DNA from: Oscheius onirici
Lineage: Eukaryota; Nematoda; Chromadorea; Rhabditida; Rhabditidae
Direction: 5' to 3'
Assembly (NCBI GenBank): GCA_932521025.1
Contig: OW051468.1
Span: forward strand, 8,680,064-8,744,063
Length of the DNA stretch: 64,000 nt
Both the position numbers and the translations under genes were made by a program. The notes beneath the pieces were generated by a model, which searched no databases, was not told where the DNA came from, and saw only the letters and a list, made by a program, of their open reading frames with translations. Positions 35,376 to 45,609 of the stretch are shown here, one piece after another (position 1 is the first letter of the stretch; each line of letters opens with the position of its first letter).

Positions 35376-35384
35376 GTATAAATA
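35376..35384 (+). promoter_or_regulatory. TATA box of the HSP20 gene
   Basis: GTATAAATA lies about 40 bp upstream of the HSP20 ATG at 35421, the usual position for small heat-shock genes with short 5' UTRs. Confidence 0.55.
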
Positions 35385-35420
35385 TCCACTCTGGAGTCGG
35401 GATAAACCAACAAGTTACCA

Positions 35421-35973
35421 ATGGCTCCTACTCCCGTTCGTCTCTCTCACGATGCCAAGACCTGGGACTGGCCTCTTCAAGCCCCCGACGGTGCGGTCAA
35501 GATCCACGATGGAAGAAGCTTCTTCGAGGTCAGTCTGGATGCTCAGCAGTTTACGCCCGAAGAGATTGATGTAAAAGTTGCCGGAGACGAAGTTGTCATT
35601 CACCTGAAGCACGAGGTAACTTTCTAGAAATATAAGAACCTCTATTTTCTAGCTCACCAAAGCATTTTCTAGCTTTGCGATGTTCTGCAATGTTGTAGAG
35701 CTCGTCAAATACTATAACATTGCAGAACATCGTAAAGCTGGGAAATGTAAGAGTAAGCTAGAAAAATGATATCTCACAAGAATTTGTGTGTGACATGCAT
35801 GAAATCAAGTCATAAAAAGCTCTTCTTTTCAGAAGAAAGGTGACGCTACTGGCTCAGTTGCACGTGAATTCCTCAGAGCCTATCATCTGCCCGAGGGAAC
35901 TGACATGTCGTCGGTCAAGAGTCGTTTCACCGGAGGACATATAGTCATTTCGGCTAACAAGAAGCGCTATTAG
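35421..35973 (+). CDS. Small heat-shock protein (HSP20 / alpha-crystallin)
   Basis: Two exons (35421-35615, 35833-35973) give 111 aa. The alpha-crystallin domain is clear: FFEVSLDAQQFTPEEIDVKV, VAGDEVVIHLKHE, then VAREFLRAYHLPEGTDM and a GGHIVISANKK end (the A-x-x-x-n-G-v-L-like strand replaced by RFTGGHIVIS). The N-terminal arm is very short (about 30 aa) and the C-terminal tail is almost absent (KKRY) without an IXI motif. This suggests limited oligomerisation, as in the HSP-12 class of nematodes. The role is ATP-independent holding of unfolded proteins. The single intron contains a foldback hairpin element. Confidence 0.92.
35647..35772. repeat. Foldback hairpin element (copy 5), HSP20 intron
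   Basis: The arms GCGATGTTCTGCAATGTTGT and ATAACATTGCAGAACATCG surround an AGAGCTCGTCAAATA loop. Outer CATTTTCTAGCTTT and AAAGCTGGGAAATG also pair. Confidence 0.85.
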
Positions 35974-36241
35974 AAGTCTGGACTTAATGTAAACTTGTAA
36001 ATATTACAGTGTGGTATTCGAAGTAATAAACATGTTGGGAGATTGGGAGATCAGGCTATACAGAAAAGTTTTCCCTCAGAAGTTCAGCAACATCCATTAA
36101 ACGGTCTAAATTTACCCATTCCCTCGGAACGAAAAGTTTTTCAGAACTCTTGCAACCCTTGACTGATTCCCAATGAGGTCAAAGCTCCCTTTCCCAGTCG
36201 TGTGTTTCTAGTCCTCCCACTCTCTCACTCTTGCTGAACCT

Positions 36242-38336
36242 ATGGGCGAAAGCTACGATCTCATCTGTCAGACTGCCTGTTATTTTGGAGCTGTGATCAA
36301 TGCCTTTGTTATGGTCCTGACACTTGCCCAAATGGTTCGACAAAAGCTTAGCAAACCATTGTATTGGTGCTTTGTTTTGCAATGCGCCGTGGACTGTCTC
36401 AGTTGTATCGTCGAAAGTTTCGACTTTGAGAGTTTCAAAATATACTTTTTGGTAGGTGAAAATGTCTTACGCCACCCCCTAAAATTTTGGCCTTCGATGA
36501 GAAATCTCCATTTGCTCGTGCACGCGTACATTGTCAACAAAATTTCAGCATTTGACGAGCTCTACAACTTTTGAAGAATATGCTTTGATCCTGCTTTGAT
36601 CAAATTGAAATCTTGTTCGGAAGCCGCTTCTTTCAGGTCTCTTGAAATTAAGATTTTCAGCGCGATAAAAGAATTTTCAAACTTTACCGTGTTCTGCACA
36701 GTTGTCAAAGAGAAAAAAAACCAAAAGTAACCTGCTCGATAGTACCCGTTACAGAGAAGACTTGCTGTGATCTACATCCTCAGCTTCTACTTGGTATCCA
36801 GTCTTCTGACAGGTGTGACTGCTCTTGTTTGGAAATACGCCTTCATACAGTAAGTCAACCTTGTCCGTCTACTGCATTTCTTTGAAGAAATCTCAAGTTT
36901 CCAGCTCACGCTTACATTTTACAGCTTTATGATGTTCTGCAAAGTTGTAGAGCTCATCATATGCTACAACTTTGCAGAACATCACAAAGCTGGAAACTGC
37001 ATGCTTGAGCTCGAAAATTGAGGCTTCTTTAGAAAGTCCCAAAATTAGGGAAGAGGGTATAGTAACCTTCCAAACTGACGTGTCTCTCCCAACAACGTGT
37101 TCTTCTATAAATTTTCCTTTAACTAATCATAAATTCCCACAGGTCACATGTCTTTCCAGTACTTATGTTCCGCTCTGTGCAACGTTCAATTAAAAAAAAC
37201 TGACTAATCATTCAGAAACTTCCGTCTAACCGTTGGTCTCTGCACTTTGCAGTTGATCTTGACAGTGGTCGTTGTTATCAAAGAAGTCACGCAATTCAAA
37301 TTCTTCGATGGGGATAAGATTTTTGAGTCCGACGAAGACACCAAACCGAATCCATCTACTTTTATCTGGCAATTGGTCATTGATACCGTCGTGGAAGTCT
37401 CTCCTCTCATTTTCAACACTCTGATTACGATATTTTCAATGTATTTCGTCCTTCGGTTTCCTGTCAAAAACTATACCGAATCTATACTGGGAATCTACAG
37501 AAAGGTCATTGGATGTCTATCTTTCAGAGTGAGTTCCTGTTTTCCTATTTTTGAGTTTGGTGATCACGAAAAAAAAAACAAAGAAAAATAAGTTTCTTAA
37601 GCAACCTCGGTGTAAAAAGAGCTTATTAAAAAGCAAACGAACTTTAGATGCAAGGGGAATTGAACTGGACAGGTGTGCAAATTTGTAACCCAGCCTCTTA
37701 TCCGTTGCTCCACGCGGGAAGACTGCGACCGCATCTGGCCGCGTATATCTCGAGATCTAAACTATTAAAAGGCTGTGGTGTCTGTGGCTGACTCTGTGTG
37801 TTTGTGTTTGTCCATGGCCACGAGATTCGTCGTGACAAGTTAGAATTTGTCAGGATTAGATAGCAAGTTATTTTTGAACTTGAGTTTTTACAGCCTTTGG
37901 CCAAGTAGGAAGCTTGAGAAATAGGTATAGGTAGAAAACTGACGCTACGACGCCGGCAGGCGACGAAGTCGTCTGGTATTGGACTAAAGCACTTAATTTT
38001 CAGGTGATCTCAACACTGATAGACGCCCTGAATAACATATCTCGCTTCCTCAACATGATAAATTTGTACATGATCTTGACGGTTCAAGAGCCACTTTTTG
38101 TCGGAAGATACTGCTATATTATCATGCGGGTTGGTCAACCTGCTTAACAAGAACCTAAATTTTAGTTCTCTCGACCAGTTCATCTGTGGCTCTACAGTGT
38201 CAGTCCATTGACTATAGTCTGGCTGATGCACAAACTTCTACTGAGAGGTCAGCTGGTTCAAGTACTGCCGGCACAAAAAAGTTCCTTCACCAGATCTTCG
38301 CTCAAAAAATCGTCCATCGTTGTTCATCACAAATGA
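36242..38336 (+). CDS. Seven-transmembrane (chemosensory/orphan GPCR-like) receptor
   Basis: Exons include 36242-about 36451, about 36753-36850, about 37216-37529, 38005-about 38130 and about 38167-38336, and they read through in frame. TM segments are CYFGAVINAFVMVLTLAQMV, YWCFVLQCAVDCLSCIV, LAVIYILSFYLVSSLLTGVT, LCTLQLILTVVVVIKEVTQF, a segment ending LITIFSMYFVLRFPV, VISTLIDALNNISRFLNMIN, and RPVHLWLYSVSPLTIVWLMH. A basic Ser-rich tail (SSFTRSSLKKSSIVVHHK) follows. The overall layout fits a nematode GPCR. I do not recognise a subfamily. Introns 2 and 4 carry repeats, including a foldback hairpin and a tRNA-like fragment. Confidence 0.7.
36893..37030. repeat. Foldback hairpin element (copy 6)
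   Basis: ATGATGTTCTGCAAAGTTGT pairs with ACAACTTTGCAGAACATCA. The outer TCAAGTTTCCAGCTCACGC and GCTTGAGCTCGAAAATTGAG also pair partly. It lies in an intron of the 7TM gene. A degenerate fragment precedes it at about 36540-36720. Confidence 0.8.
37650..37722 (-). repeat. tRNA-like (SINE-type) fragment
   Basis: The reverse complement reads GCGTGGAGCAACGGATAAGA and later CCAGTTCAATTCCCC, resembling pol III A and B boxes. Stems are imperfect. It is related to 27172-27255 and lies in an intron of the 7TM gene. Confidence 0.4.
37740..37985. repeat. Dispersed repeat (GGATTAGATAG / CGACGAAGTCGTC family)
   Basis: GTTTGTCCATGGCCACGAGA, TGACAAGTTAGAATTTGTCA, GGATTAGATAG and GACGCCGGCAGGCGACGAAG recur, partly and in the opposite orientation, at 47280-47500, and in weaker form at 23405-23560 and 63770-63935. 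Confidence 0.55.
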
Positions 38337-38483
38337 ATATTTTTCTTTAAAAAGCATCTTTCAAGTCGGTGGAGTGAAACTTTGTCAGAAGTTTTCTTCA
38401 AATTCAAAATCGATTTCCAAACTGCTGCTTTTCGAAAGCATTCCCACAGGGTAGTTATCGCTTCTTTGTGTTTAGTCTCTGCG

Positions 38484-39066
38484 ATGATTAGGTCGCTTAT
38501 TTTCAAGATTTCCATTCTTCTCCAAACAGTTTCTGCCGGAACTGTAGACAGGTAACATTTCTGAACAACTTGAAGTAACTTTTCAGATGTCCACCGAGAA
38601 TTGAAGGGCATCTCCTCAGTTCTTTGACATACGTCGAAACTACTTATCTCACCGTTAGGACTAATTTTCAAACTTTCTGTGATTCGAGACAAGAAGATTG
38701 TATGGCAGAAGTTGAAGATCTGATAGAGACTCAGAAGACGACGGCTCTTACAATCCTTAACGACTTTTACAGGAATCGATGTCAGGTTCTAAGAAAAAGG
38801 AACAGTCCATAGTAAGTTGGCTCACTGTAAATCTCACAACTGTTTTCAGCTGCTCCTTAGCTAAAGAAGACTTTGAGAAGTTTCAAGAAGATCTGAACGA
38901 TCAAACTGAAAGACTCTTCGAGAAGGCTGACGCGCTCTGTGACGGCGCCCAATACAAGTTGAACTGCAGGAAGAAGATTCTCTTCTGGGCTGATCGAATC
39001 TCGTATGTTGCTCAAAACTTTGGTCTGAGACCAATTTATGATAGTTTATGTTCGGATTTTGAATAA
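38484..39066 (+). CDS. Secreted Cys-containing protein (DUF19-like?)
   Basis: Exons 38484-38551, 38587-38811 and 38850-39066 give 169 aa. The start ATG opens a signal peptide (MIRSLIFKISILLQTVSAG). The mature part has about eight cysteines spread through helical sequence: DRCPPRIEG, FQTFCDSRQEDCMAEVEDL, NRCQVL, YCSLAKEDFEKF, ADALCDGAQYKLNC and DSLCSDFE at the end. The spacing of paired cysteines in helices recalls the nematode DUF19/T20D4.11-type secreted domain, but I am not sure. The junctions keep phase, which argues against the overlapping minus-strand ORF. Confidence 0.7.
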
Positions 39067-39142
39067 ACATGTCATTGAGGTCAATTGAATGGGTTTTCAG
39101 ATCGGTTTTTGGAAAGGTTTCTTCAGCCACGGGGGACTTCTA

Positions 39143-39288
39143 AAAACCCTCAATTTTCAAGCTCACACTTACATTTTCCAGCTTTGTGATGTTCAAAAAA
39201 GTTAGAGAATTTGATGAGCTTTACAACTTTGTAGAACATCATCAAGCTTGAAAATGTATGTATGATATCAAATATTGAGGGTTCTTTT
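39143..39288. repeat. Foldback hairpin element (copy 7)
   Basis: AACCCTCAATTTTCAAGCTC and its mirror TCAAATATTGAGGGTTC bound the element. The inner GTGATGTTCAAAAAAGTTA is against CTTTGTAGAACATCATCAAG. It lies between two plus-strand genes, one of the few copies outside an intron. Confidence 0.7.
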
Positions 39289-39390
39289 CTGAGGGCGTAC
39301 ACGGGCCCAGTTCTGTCAGAATATTATCCTCTTTCAAGATCGTCGAGATATCCTCTTTCACATTCTCTTCCCATTTTGACACCTTATCCA

Positions 39391-42300
39391 ATGGAACGTG
39401 GAACAGATTCCATTGACTTGATAGAAGAAGACATCAACGTCTACACGCCTCGACCAATCACCTCGGGACCGACTCAGTACTCCAGTCACGGCCCTTTATC
39501 CACATTTGTCTGGGGTTATATGATCTTTCAGTTCTTCGCGGTCAGTCCATTTTCAGTCTCTTTTAACCTTGTCCACTAGAAGCTAATGTTAGCCGGAGCA
39601 TTCTCTCTGACAAACTGCATCGGCTGCTCCAGCTGCAACTTTTGTCTCGTCCTCTTCTTCGCCTATCTTATTCTGTCCTGCAATCTCTGGCCCTTGGGAT
39701 ACTTGACTTACAAGCAGCATTTGGTAAAAAAAAATAACTGAACAGTCTGAGACAAGTTCAGACTGTCGAGAGGTTCAGGATCCAAGAAGGTGGCTTTTTC
39801 AACTGGGGTTTTCTGCTCTTCTTCATCGTGAGTTTTTAATGGAAGTCAGGCCAAAGTAGCGAGATCCACTAACTATACATTTTCAGCGCTTTTCACTCAT
39901 TTGTTGTCCAAGTTTGTTTAATCGACTCGGCGTAAAAAAAACCATTCCTAGAAGCATGTATACAGAAAAAAAAGTAACAAAAAATGGCTGCGTATCCAAT
40001 GTTTGTATCAATTCGGCTACATTGAATACTCAGTCAAGATTTTTTGCAAAGGGCGAACATTTTTACCGCATACCCCGAACTTGCGAGAACTGTTTGAATT
40101 GTTCTGTTTCGGGCCAAATTTTATGTTAAACTATTAAATTTAAAAAAGTTTAATCGACCTCGTTGTCAAGACCCATATCTCCCGTAACGCATCGTAAAAT
40201 CTGTGCTCACAACGCCAGTATAAGCATAATGTTCGTCCAGCCGCTCCAGCTCCACCCAATGTGTATATTTCATAACGACGGTCGAGACTTTCTCTCCTCT
40301 GTCCCGTCCAAATGATCGGAAACCGCCAATTCGGTAGCTTCTTTCCTCTCTATGGGTTTCAGGAATGAACTGAACAAAATATTAATGGAATTTTTTTTGG
40401 AAAACCTCACTGTCCAGGTCTCTCCGGTCTCGAGAGGTTCCTTCGGGAAAAAGTAGAACTTTACCATCTCCGCGGCTTCCTCTGGTCTTCTTTTTGTCCG
40501 ATTTTTCATCCAGCGAATTTCACGCTGGATAACAAGTGGCTCTGACCACGGCTAAAATATCTGTGTTAAAAAAGGGGGAAGTGTTACCTGATCAGAACAG
40601 TTTTGAATCTCAATTCTGAACGAGTTGGACTCTTTGATTGAGAACACTTTGTTGCGGTTTGACTTCTCTGTACGGGCGACCAGTTGGTAGCGATTTGAAT
40701 GGCTCATTGGCTGAAAAATGTATCCGGGTTTAAATTTTGTTCGATACGAATGGTTTGGTCAAAAATATGAAGGAACTCACCGGGAAAGTAACTTCAGTCT
40801 ACCCAAAGCTTGAAAATGCTGTTGTCACAGTGAAAACTTGCTCCGAAGCCCACTTTTGAAGTACCACGCAAAAACGCAAAACCGGGGTTTCACTGCGATC
40901 AAAGCATTTTCAAGCTTTGCAATGTTTTACAAAATTGTAGAGCTCGTTAAAAACTACAACTTTGTTGAACATCAGAAAGCTGGAAAATTGAGATTTTTTC
41001 TGGAATTCCCGAAGTTTAAGAGGAGGGGAAAACTACCCCGAAATGAAATGTCTAGTCAAAATTTGTTAAAAAAAATACTCACCGAATACTCTCTAACATC
41101 AACATATTGTATCATCGCGAAGCCGATTCCATTTGCAACGAGAAGACCAATCACCGGAATCACAGCAAAAATGGTGACCTTCTCTCCTTCTGGTACTTTG
41201 AAGAAAATGTCGGTTCCATAGACTATGACCAAAAATAACAGCACAAGCAGCAAAAAGGTGTCCTAAAACTTTCAGTTTCTGACAGACTTTTGCTGGGTAC
41301 CACAATGAAGAGAAAGAAACCACAAGCGATATTTCCGAATGGTTGGTAAAATTTTGTGCTAGCAACTGTCTGAAAATATATTTTTCACAAAAGTTTAATG
41401 GAAACTTACTCTGAAAGATGGCCTGATGTAGAAATAGGGCCACAAGTAGGAAAAGGAGAAGCCAGTAAAGAGAAGCAACGACGCCAGAGTCCATCGGGTT
41501 GATCGTGCTTGGATGTAAAGGTAGATGAGCTAAAAATGATCAAAAATCTGTTTAAGAAATGTTACAGTAACCCAAAATTCTCTTTCCTTCGGGACCCTTA
41601 TGTACGTAATTGGGCCAACTTTTATTTTTTTAACTTCAACCAGGTAAATTTTGAATGTTTACGCTGTTAGGACGTCCACAAAGGAAAGGAATTTTGGGTT
41701 ACTGTAACATTTTCTGACTTCAGTAAAGTTCCTACCAAGATGTATTTGAACGCCATGTTGCCGCAAAGAAATCCGAGAATGTTTGGAGATCCTGGATAGG
41801 CTGTTGGTCCAGTCGTGACGGGATGATTCAGTCCCGATTCTAGTCGTCTCGGAGACACGATAGGATACATTTTGAGCTGGGAGGAGGAAATGAGCAGCTG
41901 GGTAGAATGCGAATCGACTAGCGCCGCAGATATTTTTAGCAGGCTGTGACGTCGATTCGAGGGGCACCTCGGGACACTGAGAAGTTGGGAAATAGGAAAC
42001 AAAGACCAGATCCCTTTTCGAAGTCGGCGCGTAAACGTGACATCAAGAAGAGTTAGGGGAACTCGGTAGCAGCGCGCTCTTTTGGACTATTGAACGACAG
42101 CTGGCAGGGGAGAAGCCCTTTAGCAATTCGATGATTCGGCGGCAGGGAAGCTTGAGCTGACCGTGGAACAAAGATCACATGAGTCACGGGAGAGTCGAAA
42201 AGTCCAGGGCAAGGGAAAGGTGCTGCTTCAGGGTAAGATTTCACTGCGACGAAAGCAATTTCAGGCTTCACAAAATTCAGCACGATCCTCAAATACTACA

Positions 42301-45282
42301 ACTTTTCTGAAAATAATAGAGCTGCAAAATCAAGTGTGAGCTAGAAAACTAGGATTTCTGCCAGGTCCTAAAATCTATGGGAGAGGGCTAAAGTAGATGC
42401 AAGATCAACAGAGACCAAGAAAAAGAGGCAATATTTAATTTCTCCATTTTACACGATAAGCATAGTTTTCTTGCTCCAATTAGGCTCCTCGTTGACCATT
42501 TTCTCGATATTTTTGCAGCTTGGATCTCCTTCCCTATTATACTCTTCCACCAGTTTCGCCAATTCAGTTCCATTTTCGAGAAACACTCTTGTCAAGACGA
42601 GATTGCCTCTGTTGCGTCCGAAAGCTCGGAAGCCGGAGATATTGTAAGATCCTTTCTGACTGTGGGTTTCGGGAATCAGCTGAATTTGTAGTTTTTTATA
42701 TTTCTTCCAATAACCCACAGTTAGTTGATTTCCGGTCAAAGGAAGAAAAGGATGAAATTTGAAGATAACTTCCTCTTTTTTAATTTGCTCACTTGCTCCG
42801 GTCCACCAAAACACCTTTCTTTGAACAATCAGGGGACCATCAAAAAACTAAAAAAAGCAGGAATTTCTGAGCTTGAAGACCCACCTCCGTAGAACTTTCT
42901 CCAAAAAGAATTTTGATGGAAAATGGACTGCTTTCCAGAATCGAAAGTTTAATTGTTTCCGAAGATTTAATTTCCTCTTGCTTTTTGAAAATGTAGTCTT
43001 CGCAATCTTCAAGAGGCTGAAAAGTTCAAAGGAAAAAAGGCAAAAACATTCCGTCGAACCGGATTCGAACCAGTGACCTAAGGATATCTGAACTGGCTAC
43101 AGTCCTCCGCTCTACCAACTGAGCTATCGACGGCACATTGGCGCGCTTTTCTTGAGGAACTCAAGTGGCAGCGGGGAAATTTTTAATTTTACTTACCTTG
43201 TAGCTAAAAGTCTCGAAATGATGTTGAATGAAATAAATTGGGATGCTCGGTATCAGTAGCAACAGTGGGAATGAATCACCTAGTTGCAGTGGATAAGCAT
43301 CGAGGTCAACGAAGAGTCTGACCGCAGAGAGTAGCACCAAAACGAAGCAATCCTGAACATTTTTGAGCAGAAATTGGGAAACTTACGAGTATCAAGACGC
43401 GATATGCCCAAACACAGTAATAGGGGTCTCTTCGATCGAAACGACTCATTGTCTGAAAATAGAGCCTTTTTTGATAAAATTGTTTGATGCAATCTTAGGA
43501 AACTATCATTTTTAGAATCCTGTCAATTTTTTTTAATCAAAATCCCTCGCGAACTCAGATAAGTTGTACTTTCATCAAGAACTTGAAACGGTCTGCTTTG
43601 TATTTGTCCATCTAAGTAGATTTTTTTCATCCTCTTGGGGTGAGACCTTGAGACCCTGTCCGACCCATTAATTTTCCATGCTAATCGAATTTGAAGATTC
43701 CCGCGCAGAGAAAATTGAGATTTCCTTTGGTAGTCCTAAAATTTAGGGGGTAGGGGTTAATTTAAGGCTACAATCCTGTAGAATATCACACCAAGCGGAA
43801 GAACAGTTTCCTCAAAACTGGCTCCAAATGAAAGTTTCATTTGACCCAAAAAGACGATAATGGCTGAAAAGTTATTTGTTCATCAGAATTTGCGAACAGG
43901 AGGTCTCATGTAATGATCTAGAACCTTCTGGAATCAGATCAGTCATTCACAAAAACGAGACAGAGGGTGGCAAAAATTATATCTTTCTCCAGTCGTGTGT
44001 CCAGAAGCAAGACAAACTTACTCTATATTTCTTGTCAAGAAACAGGTATAAATAAGGCCACACGGCTGTAATTAGAGTCAAGAATAGAACTCCTTGAATG
44101 TGTTTCGTTTGAAGAATGCTGTAGAGAGGCAGAATAAATGTCCTCTGAAATTTTGACTTCAGAAAAATGAATAACAAAAAACTACCATAAGAATATTGAG
44201 ACAAGAGTGACAAAGAAGAAAAAGAATCCACAAAAATTGGCATTTTACAATATACTCTGTTGGTCCGGTAGTTGCTGGAGGAGGTGGAGGCATGTCCGTC
44301 CACCAGAAATGAGGGCGAAGTGAGTGCGCGGCGGGACGGGGCTTTAAACGGAAAGTGATTGCGCTAATCCGGTAGTTCCAATTGTGAAGGCGACCCCGGA
44401 ATAATTGCGCCTTGGAAAGCGATCCGTCCTGGTAGACTGTTCAAGAATGGTTAGAGTTCTGGATTGTTAGTCGCCGAAGAAAGTAACATCTCTCTACTTT
44501 TTTTGCCTGAAGCGCTCTATTTCTCTTTTCAGGACTGTCTCGTCTTGATTCTCCTCTCAGTATCGTCTCTCAGTTCCGATTACACTTCGTACCTTCAAAT
44601 CGTCGTTCTTCCCAACTTTCTTCTAATAATAGCCGACTATAGTATCCTCTACATTGTTACCCATTTCGACGTTGATAACTATGACGTAAACATGACATAC
44701 TGATCAAAAAATTAATAATTTTAGCCCTCCTCCAGCTCGGACAACTATTTCCTTCAACGGCGATATGAAGAACGTACCAGTGCATCTAGGTCGTTTACAA
44801 TTAAAGAGAGTGGTCCTTTCAGGATCGTTGTTCAAAATGTTGCAGATACGGTAATTTTTGTCTGCCAAACGAACGAAAGTTCTTTTAGGCTTGGGACAGT
44901 CCTTTAATCATCAGCCGGCAGATATCCTGGTCCAAGATGTCGTCAGAAGGAAAAATGAACAACTTCTCCGAGAACATTCGTTTTTCAGTCGATTTGAAAG
45001 AGCCTCTGGAAAGCGAAGGTTTTTTAACGGTTTGTTCCATGTTCTTAGAAAAATTCCGTGAGATTTCAGCTAATTCCGGAGACTCACGAAGAAGAAGGGT
45101 CCCTCAAAGTTGCGAAACATAGATCCTTCGGTTCCGAAAAGGGAGAAACTGTGGCGACTTCGATATTAACCAGACGAAAAGTCTGTCTGGTTCGTCTCGT
45201 AGAAGAGTACAGAAAAGATAAGATGAGGGGTAGAAAAAGAGTTTGGAAGATGGAGAAGGAGGAAGAAGACGAGATGGTTTGA
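39391..45282 (+). CDS. GPTxY four-TM family, member 1 (host of nested genes)
   Basis: The 5' half has exons 39391-39540, 39580-39723 and 39762-39827: SGPTQYSSHGPLSTFVWGY, TM1, LMLAGAFSLTNCIGCSSC, TM2, then TVERFRIQEGGFFNWGFLLF. It stops at a GTGAGT donor. The matching 3' half begins 4.7 kb downstream at the acceptor 44533 and has exons 44533-44685, 44725-44850, 44889-45029 and 45070-45282: DCLVLILLSVSSLSSDY, SGPFRIVVQNVADT, AWDSPLIISRQISW, LIPETHEEEG and RSFGSEKGETVATSI. Phase 0 on both sides fits the family's exon junction, shown by the contiguous LLLD sequence in the paralogue at 49306. Two complete paralogues (40166-41870 and 42449-44293, minus strand) lie between. The gene may be one with a giant intron, or split by an inversion. 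The start at 39391 is uncertain, since the frame is open upstream. Function unknown. Confidence 0.6.
40166..41870 (-). CDS. GPTxY four-TM family, member 2
   Basis: The minus-strand ATG at 41870 gives MYPIVSPRRLESGLNHPVTT, then GPTAYPGSPNILGFLCGNM and TM1. The next exons are WTLASLLLFTGFSFSYLWPY (TM2), FYQPFGNIACGFFLFIV, DTFLLLVLLFLVIVYGTDI (TM3) and VTIFAVIPVIGLLVANGIGF (TM4). The soluble C-terminal domain has ESNSFRIEIQNCSD, PWSEPLVIQREIRWMKN, EPLETGETWT, then FIPETHREERSYRIGGFRSF and GRDRGEKVSTVVMKYTHWVE. The stop is at 40166. Introns contain the GGTTACTGTAG inverted repeat (41561-41713) and a foldback hairpin (40895-40990). The open frame extends further upstream, so the start could be earlier. 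Confidence 0.7.
40895..40992. repeat. Foldback hairpin element (copy 8)
   Basis: TTTGCAATGTTTTACAAAATTGTAG-like and CTACAACTTTGTTGAACATC arms, with AAGCATTTTCAAGC and GCTGGAAAAT outside. It lies in the intron after TM4 of member 2. Confidence 0.75.
41561..41713. repeat. GGTTACTGTAG-type MITE with 35-bp TIRs
   Basis: The left end TGTTACAGTAACCCAAAATT and CTCTTTCCTTCGGGACC pair with the right end, which reads GTCCACAAAGGAAAGG and AATTTTGGGTTACTGTAACA. About 80 bp lie between. It is inside an intron of member 2 and is the best preserved copy of its family in the window. Confidence 0.8.
42240..42375. repeat. Degenerate foldback hairpin element (copy 9)
   Basis: TACTACAACTTTTCTGAA and GTGTGAGCTAGAAAACTAGG preserve the right half of the family. 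The left half is eroded. It lies between the members at 40166 and 42449. Confidence 0.5.
42449..44293 (-). CDS. GPTxY four-TM family, member 3
   Basis: The minus-strand ATG at 44293 gives MPPPPPATTGPTEYIVKCQF and TM1 (LWILFLLCHSCLNILM). Then come ILQTKHIQGVLFLTLITAVW (TM2), RFDRRDPYYCVWAYRVLI, DCFVLVLLSAVRLFVDLDAY (TM3), and SFPLLLLIPSIPIYFIQHHF (TM4). The C-terminal domain has LESSPFSIKILFGES, FFDGPLIVQRKVFWWT, LPLTGNQLT, LIPETHSQKGSYNISGFRAF and GRNRGNLVLTRVF, with the stop at 42449. A tRNA-Tyr gene lies in the intron between TM4 and the soluble domain, in the same orientation. A Pro run before GPTEY may be a ligand for SH3/WW domains (inference). Confidence 0.7.
43050..43133 (-). tRNA. tRNA-Tyr (GTA) with short intron
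   Basis: On the minus strand the acceptor stem CCGTCGA pairs with TCGACGG. The D arm has AGCTCAGTTGGTAGAGC, followed by the anticodon region GGACTGTAGCC. About 11 extra bases come before TTAGGTC, and the T arm is CCGG-TTCGAAT-CCGG. The intron just after the anticodon is typical of eukaryotic tRNA-Tyr. It is located in an intron of member 3. Confidence 0.93.
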
Positions 45283-45609
45283 GAATGAATAAAGAGTTCT
45301 AGCCTCTTCTAAAGACGAGGATTTGCCGAATTTTGAACCAAATGCTTTAGAGTTCAGTTTTAATTTTTATTTGTTACAGTTCAGCGGCAAAAACTATGTT
45401 AAGTCTCAGTTTGCCCGCTGAACTTTTAAAGAAGTTGAAATGTGAGCAGACGACCAAAGATGGTTCGACGGTGACCTCGGAATGACTTCCCTTGGATAGA
45501 CGAAGAGCTTCCGGTAGGCTACTGTTATATCGAGATGACGTCATCAAAAGATCCTATTCACATTTTGTTTGAAGTCAACTTGTTCGTCTGCATGAACGTT
45601 TGTCCGTAA

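Noticed and set aside
38327-38692. Minus-strand ORF of 121 aa over the secreted-protein gene
   Set aside because: The plus strand has three phase-matched exons, a signal peptide and cysteines; the minus ORF has no splice partners upstream.
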